From an uncultured Flavobacteriales bacterium (GTDB taxonomy: Bacteria > Bacteroidota > Bacteroidia > Palsa-965): a stretch of 10,234 nucleotides of DNA. The DNA is taken from NCBI GenBank assembly GCA_946478675.1, contig CAMLEF010000149.1, positions 1-10,234 of the forward strand, given 5' to 3'. Positions 6,571-10,234 of this stretch are shown one piece after another. The notes under the pieces are model-generated. The model made no database searches. It saw only the letters and a program-made list of their open reading frames with translations, and had not been told where the DNA came from. A program made the position numbers and the translations under genes. Numbering within the stretch: position 1 is the stretch's first letter; the number at the start of each line of letters is the position of its first letter.

Positions 6571-9500
6571 TTAGTACGTCAGCGTTTTCAGCACCGTTTC
6601 GGTATGCGTGCTGCGCAGGCGGATGGTGTAGGGGCCGCGGCTGAAGGTGGAGAGATCGATCTCCTTGTTGTAATTGCCGGAGAAGCCTTTGAGCGATTCG
6701 CGGTACACGACCTGGCCGATGGCATCGTAGATATCGAGCACGTAGTCGTCCGTTTTCTCTACTTCGAAAGTGAGCAGGAAATGACCGTCGTTCGGGTTCG
6801 GGAAGAGGCTGACGCCGTTCACGCCGTTGCCTGCCGTCGCGATACCGGTCGGGTCGATAACGGGCGAAGACTGGCCGGAAACGCATCCGTTGCCGCTGTA
6901 CACTTCCACCGTGTAGCTGCCGTTTTGCGTGGCGGTGTACGACTGGCTGGTGGCGCCGGTGATCGGAACGCCGTTCAGGTACCACTGGTAGGTCGAGCCG
7001 GTGACACTCGACGTCAGCGTCGTTCCGTTCACGATGACGTTCGGCGTGGCTGGTGTCGCGAAGACGGTGACTGCGAAAGTCGAAGTCGCGGTGCAGCCGT
7101 TGGCGTCGGTGCCGGTTACGGAATACGTCGTGGAAGCGGCGGGAGCGTCCGTGATGGAAACGGTCGTTTGTCCGCCGGGCTGCCAGGCGTAGCTCGTTGC
7201 GCCGTTGCCGGTGAGCGTTACGTTATCGCCGGGGCAGATGCCGTTGTTTCCGCTGATGCTGACGTTGGGCAGCGCATTAACAACAACCGTTACCGTATCA
7301 ACATCGGAGCAGCCGTTCGCATCTACGCCGGTGACGGTGTAGGTGGTGGTGGCGGCCGGCGTATCGGTTGCGGGAGAACCGCTGAGCGATCCGGGCATCC
7401 AGGTGTAGGTTGTTGCGCCGTTACCTGTGAGCGTAACCGTATTGCCGCTGCAGACGCCGCTGTTCGAAGCTGCGGCTGTAACCGTCGGCAAAGCATTGAC
7501 AGCAACTGCTACCGTAGCCGTGCCGGAACATCCGTTGGCATCCGTTCCGGTGACGGTGTACGTGGTTGCCGTTGCCGGAGAATCCGTTACCGAAGCGCCG
7601 GACTGGCTGATCGGTTGCCAGCTGTACGTTGTTGCGCCGTTACCGGAAAGCGTTACCGGGCTTCCTGCGCAAACCGACGGAGCAGAGCTTCCTGCGGTTA
7701 CCGAGGGCAATGCGTTCACTGCAACGGCAACTGTTGCCGTAGAAGAACAGCCGTTGGCATCGGTGCCGGTCATCGTGTAGGTCGTGGAAGCAGCCGGCGT
7801 ATCGCTGACGGAAGATCCGCTGAGCGAACCGGGCATCCAGGAATAGTTCGTGGCGCCATTGCCGGTGAGCGTAACGCTGTTGCCTGCGCATACGGAAGAC
7901 CCGGAAGCGGTGGCAGTCACGGTCGGTATCGGGTTTACGGTGATGGTAAGTGTTTGCGTGCCGGAGCAGCTGTTAGCGCCAGTGCCGGTAACCGTGTACG
8001 TGGTCGTGACAGTCGGAGCAACAGAAACGGTTGTTCCGGTGAGTGCGCCGGGCATCCAGGAATAGGATGTTGCGCCAGCGGCGGTCATCGTTGTGCTGTT
8101 GCCGGAGCAGATCGCCGCGCCGGAAGTGGTCAGCGTAACGGTCGGCGAAGGATTGACGGTGATGGTGCGTGTGGCGGTGTTGGTGCATCCGTTGGCTGCG
8201 GTGCCCGTGACGGTGTACGTCGTGGTGGCTGCAGGCGAAACGGAAACGGTCGTGCCGGTCAATGCGCCGGGGTTCCACGTGTAGCTCGTTGCGCCGCTGC
8301 CGGTGATGGTGGTGCTGTTGCCCGAGCAGATGGTCGCGCCGGAAGTCGTCGTGGTGACGGTCGGCGAAGCGTTTACGGTGACGAGGACAGTAGCGGTGTT
8401 CGAACATCCTGCAGCAACGGTTCCGGTAACGGTGTACGTCGTGGTGGTGGTCGGAGAAACAGAAACTGTCGTTCCGCTGAGCGCGCCGGGGTTCCACGTG
8501 TACGTCGTTGCGCCGGCGCCGGTAAGCGTGGTGCTGTTGCCGGAGCAGATCGTGCTGCTGGTGGTGCTGGCGGTAACCGTGGGTTGTGAGCCGACGGTGA
8601 TGGTCAGCGTGTTGGTGTTCGTGCAACCGTTCGCTGCGGTTCCGGTAACGGTGTACGTCGTTGTTGCGCCGGGCGTTACTGTTACCGAAGTTCCGGAAAG
8701 CGCTCCCGGGTTCCAGGCGTACGTGTTGGCGCCGCTGCCTGTAAGCGTGACGGAGTTACCGGTGCAGATCGACGTGCTCGATGCGGTAGCTGTTACCGTC
8801 GGTGATGGATTGACGGTGATGGTGCGCGTTGCTGTGCGGGTGCAGCCATTTGCTCCTGTGCCGGTAACCGTGTACGTAGTCGTAGTCGCCGGAGAAACGG
8901 TAATGGTTGCGCCGCTGAGCGGGCCGGGGGTCCAGCTATAGGAAACTGCGCCGCTGGCCGTGAGCGTGGTGCTGCTGCCGGAGCAGATCGTTCCGCCGGA
9001 AGTCGTCGTCGTTACCGTCGGTGAAGGATTGACGGTAATCGTGCGCGTTGCCGTTCCGGTGCAGCCGGTGGATGTTCCGGTAACGGTGTACGTCGTCGTG
9101 GTCGTCGGAGAAACGGTGACGGAAGTTCCGGTCAATGCGCCCGGGTTCCAGGTGTAGGTCGTTGCGCCGGTTGCGGTAAGCGTGGTGCTGCTGCCGGAAC
9201 AGATCGTGGTGCTCGACGCGGTCGTGGTAACGGTCGGCGTCGGGTTCACCGTGATGGTGCGCGTGGCGGTGTTGGTGCATCCGTTGGCGCCCGTTCCGGT
9301 GACGGTGTACGTCGTGGTCGTTGCCGGAGAAACCGTCACCGAAGTTCCCGTCAAAGCGCCGGGGTTCCACGTGTAGCTCGTTGCGCCGCTGCCGGTGAGC
9401 GTGGTGCTGTTACCGGAGCAGATCGTCGTGCTGGTTGCAGTCGTGGTTACCGTCGGTGAAGGATTGACGGTGATGGTGCGTGTTGCAGTTCCGGTGCAGC

Positions 9501-10234
9501 CGGTCGATGTTCCGGAAACGGTGTATGTCGTCGTGGTCGTTGGAGAAACGGTTACGGAAGTTCCCGTCAATGCGCCCGGGTTCCACGTGTACGTCGTTGC
9601 GCCGGATGCGGTGAGCGTCGTGTTGCTGCCCGCGCAGATCGTGGTGCTCGATGCGGTCGTTGTCACGGTCGGCGTCGGGTTGACCGTGACGAGCTGCGTG
9701 GCCGTTGAAGAGCAACCGCCCGTCGTTCCGGTCACGGTGTACGTCGTTGTTGTCGTCGGAGAAACCGTTACGGAAGTTCCGGTTAATGCGCCCGGGTTCC
9801 AGGTGTACGTGGTGCCGCCGGTTGCGGTAAGCGTCGTGCTGTTGCCCGAACAAATTGTTGCGCTCGATGCGGTAGCGGTCACTGTCGGTGTCGGGTTGAC
9901 GGTGATGGTGCGTGTCGCCGTGTTCGTACAACCTGCTGCGTTGGTTCCGGTAACGGTGTACGTCGTTGTGGTTGTCGGCGTAACGGAAACGGAAGCGCCG
10001 GTGAGGTTGCCCGGCATCCAGGTGTACGAGGTCGCGCCCGAAGCGGTCAGCGTGGTGCTGTTGCCGGAGCAGATCGTCGTGCTGGTTGCGGTGGTCGTTA
10101 CGGTCGGCAGTGCGGTGACGGTGACGGTAAGCGTTTGTGTGCCGGTGCCCGATGCGTTCGTTGCGGTGTGCGTGACGGTGTAGGTGCCGGCCGTAGTCCA
10201 GACTACGCCCGTTACGTTTTGCGTAGTGGCAGAT
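6571..10234 (-). CDS. T9SS-secreted PKD/Ig-repeat surface protein, paralogue of gene A, 5'-truncated (gene B)
   Basis: The visible part is the last 1220 residues; the frame stays open to the window edge, so the ATG at 10017, which codes for the Met of a WMPG motif, is internal and not the start. Visible residues 1-39 are the end of a PKD domain (VVWTTAGTYTVTHTATN matches the same place in gene A). Residues 40-1057 are 14 Ig-like repeats, about 1058-1132 an Ig-like domain with QWYLNG and YTVEVY, and 1141-1220 a T9SS type A sorting domain (LFPNPNDGHF, then IDLS and YTIRL near the end). The protein should be exported by Sec and T9SS and be attached to the surface or released. The terminal Ig-like region is roughly two-thirds identical to that of gene A, so the genes are paralogues. 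A protease domain upstream is only inferred from gene A; an adhesin or another enzyme is equally possible. Confidence 0.93.
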   Translation of the reverse strand, partial: SATTQNVTGVVWTTAGTYTVTHTATNASGTGTQTLTVTVTALPTVTTTATSTTICSGNSTTLTASGATSYTWMPGNLTGASVSVTPTTTTTYTVTGTNAAGCTNTATRTITVNPTPTVTATASSATICSGNSTTLTATGGTTYTWNPGALTGTSVTVSPTTTTTYTVTGTTGGCSSTATQLVTVNPTPTVTTTASSTTICAGSNTTLTASGATTYTWNPGALTGTSVTVSPTTTTTYTVSGTSTGCTGTATRTITVNPSPTVTTTATSTTICSGNSTTLTGSGATSYTWNPGALTGTSVTVSPATTTTYTVTGTGANGCTNTATRTITVNPTPTVTTTASSTTICSGSSTTLTATGATTYTWNPGALTGTSVTVSPTTTTTYTVTGTSTGCTGTATRTITVNPSPTVTTTTSGGTICSGSSTTLTASGAVSYSWTPGPLSGATITVSPATTTTYTVTGTGANGCTRTATRTITVNPSPTVTATASSTSICTGNSVTLTGSGANTYAWNPGALSGTSVTVTPGATTTYTVTGTAANGCTNTNTLTITVGSQPTVTASTTSSTICSGNSTTLTGAGATTYTWNPGALSGTTVSVSPTTTTTYTVTGTVAAGCSNTATVLVTVNASPTVTTTTSGATICSGNSTTITGSGATSYTWNPGALTGTTVSVSPAATTTYTVTGTAANGCTNTATRTITVNPSPTVTLTTSGAAICSGNSTTMTAAGATSYSWMPGALTGTTVSVAPTVTTTYTVTGTGANSCSGTQTLTITVNPIPTVTATASGSSVCAGNSVTLTGNGATNYSWMPGSLSGSSVSDTPAASTTYTMTGTDANGCSSTATVAVAVNALPSVTAGSSAPSVCAGSPVTLSGNGATTYSWQPISQSGASVTDSPATATTYTVTGTDANGCSGTATVAVAVNALPTVTAAASNSGVCSGNTVTLTGNGATTYTWMPGSLSGSPATDTPAATTTYTVTGVDANGCSDVDTVTVVVNALPNVSISGNNGICPGDNVTLTGNGATSYAWQPGGQTTVSITDAPAASTTYSVTGTDANGCTATSTFAVTVFATPATPNVIVNGTTLTSSVTGSTYQWYLNGVPITGATSQSYTATQNGSYTVEVYSGNGCVSGQSSPVIDPTGIATAGNGVNGVSLFPNPNDGHFLLTFEVEKTDDYVLDIYDAIGQVVYRESLKGFSGNYNKEIDLSTFSRGPYTIRLRSTHTETVLKTLTY
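7063..10116 (-). repeat. Coding tandem array of 14 Ig-like repeats in gene B (72-73 codons each)
   Basis: Fourteen gapless units, in protein order starting at 10116, 9897, 9681, 9465, 9246, 9030, 8811, 8592, 8373, 8154, 7935, 7716, 7497 and 7278. Each has the same Cys-Trp-Cys pattern as in gene A and is very rich in Thr. Units 3 and 5 differ at only 4 of 72 residues. Unit 4 differs from gene A's unit 2 at only 5 of 73. Units 11-14 are more divergent and have S-D-T-P or T-D-x-P with D-A-N-G-C, as do gene A's last units. Unit 14 shares NVSISGNN only with gene A's unit 13. The even number of cysteines per unit suggests one internal disulfide each. Confidence 0.95.
8255..8296. repeat. Exact 42-bp block shared with gene A (3372-3413)
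   Basis: The 42 bases are identical to 3372-3413 in gene A, with different bases on both sides. They occupy the same place in gene B's repeat 9 and gene A's repeat 7, 77 bases from the start of the unit in each. This shows that DNA identity spans the two genes as well as each array. Confidence 0.88.

Noticed and set aside
6604..8589. Long plus-strand open frame of 661 codons antisense to gene B
   Set aside because: Same cause: an antisense shadow of the repeat array with low-complexity Arg/Gly-rich translation.
1964..10116. CRISPR array or non-coding satellite
   Set aside because: Repeats are 216-219 bp, gapless, in frame and encode conserved Cys-Trp-Cys Ig-like domains; there are no short repeats with unique spacers.

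Overview
The window looks like chromosomal DNA of a Bacteroidota (Bacteroidetes) bacterium with a moderately high GC content. The main evidence is two very large proteins that each end in a type IX secretion system (T9SS) type A sorting domain, a signal confined to that phylum. The start codons I inspected also lack clear Shine-Dalgarno sequences, which is common there. I could not identify genus or species.

Plus strand, 1-1147: the 3' end of a PLP-dependent trans-sulfuration enzyme gene (the active-site lysine lies just inside the window), followed 3 bp later by a 95-residue membrane protein and then an 85-residue membrane protein. The two small proteins share an N-x2-ILRK-x3/4-GWK-x2-(S/A)-G-(I/V)-YS core, so they look like a tandem duplicate. 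They lie in the same reading frame, separated by a single TGA. Bases 1148-1421 hold no convincing gene. A bidirectional hairpin terminator (1422-1458) separates this group from the convergent minus-strand genes.

Minus strand, 1475-6136 (gene A): a complete 1553-residue secreted protein. It has a signal peptide, a short prosegment, an M43 (pappalysin/cytophagalysin-type) zinc metalloprotease domain, one PKD domain, 13 tandem Ig-like repeats of 72-73 residues, one further Ig-like domain and the T9SS sorting domain. Bases 6137-6570 are non-coding. They hold gene A's leader, two inverted repeats (the larger could fold into a 64-nt hairpin) and the terminator of the next gene.

Minus strand, 6571-10234 (gene B, 5' end beyond the window): a paralogue of gene A, visible from the end of a PKD domain through 14 Ig-like repeats to an Ig-like domain and T9SS sorting domain. 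Its N-terminal domain cannot be seen. A protease domain like that of gene A is plausible but unproven.

Genes A and B probably make cell-surface or secreted proteins exported by Sec and then T9SS, with a long, threonine-rich, disulfide-pinned stalk. The notable feature is how the repeats have evolved: the last repeats match by position between the two genes, while the inner ones are homogenised and share exact DNA blocks of more than 40 bp. I did not find a clearly new defence, mobile or regulatory system. The best leads are the repeat-exchange pattern, the intergenic hairpin and the paired small membrane proteins.
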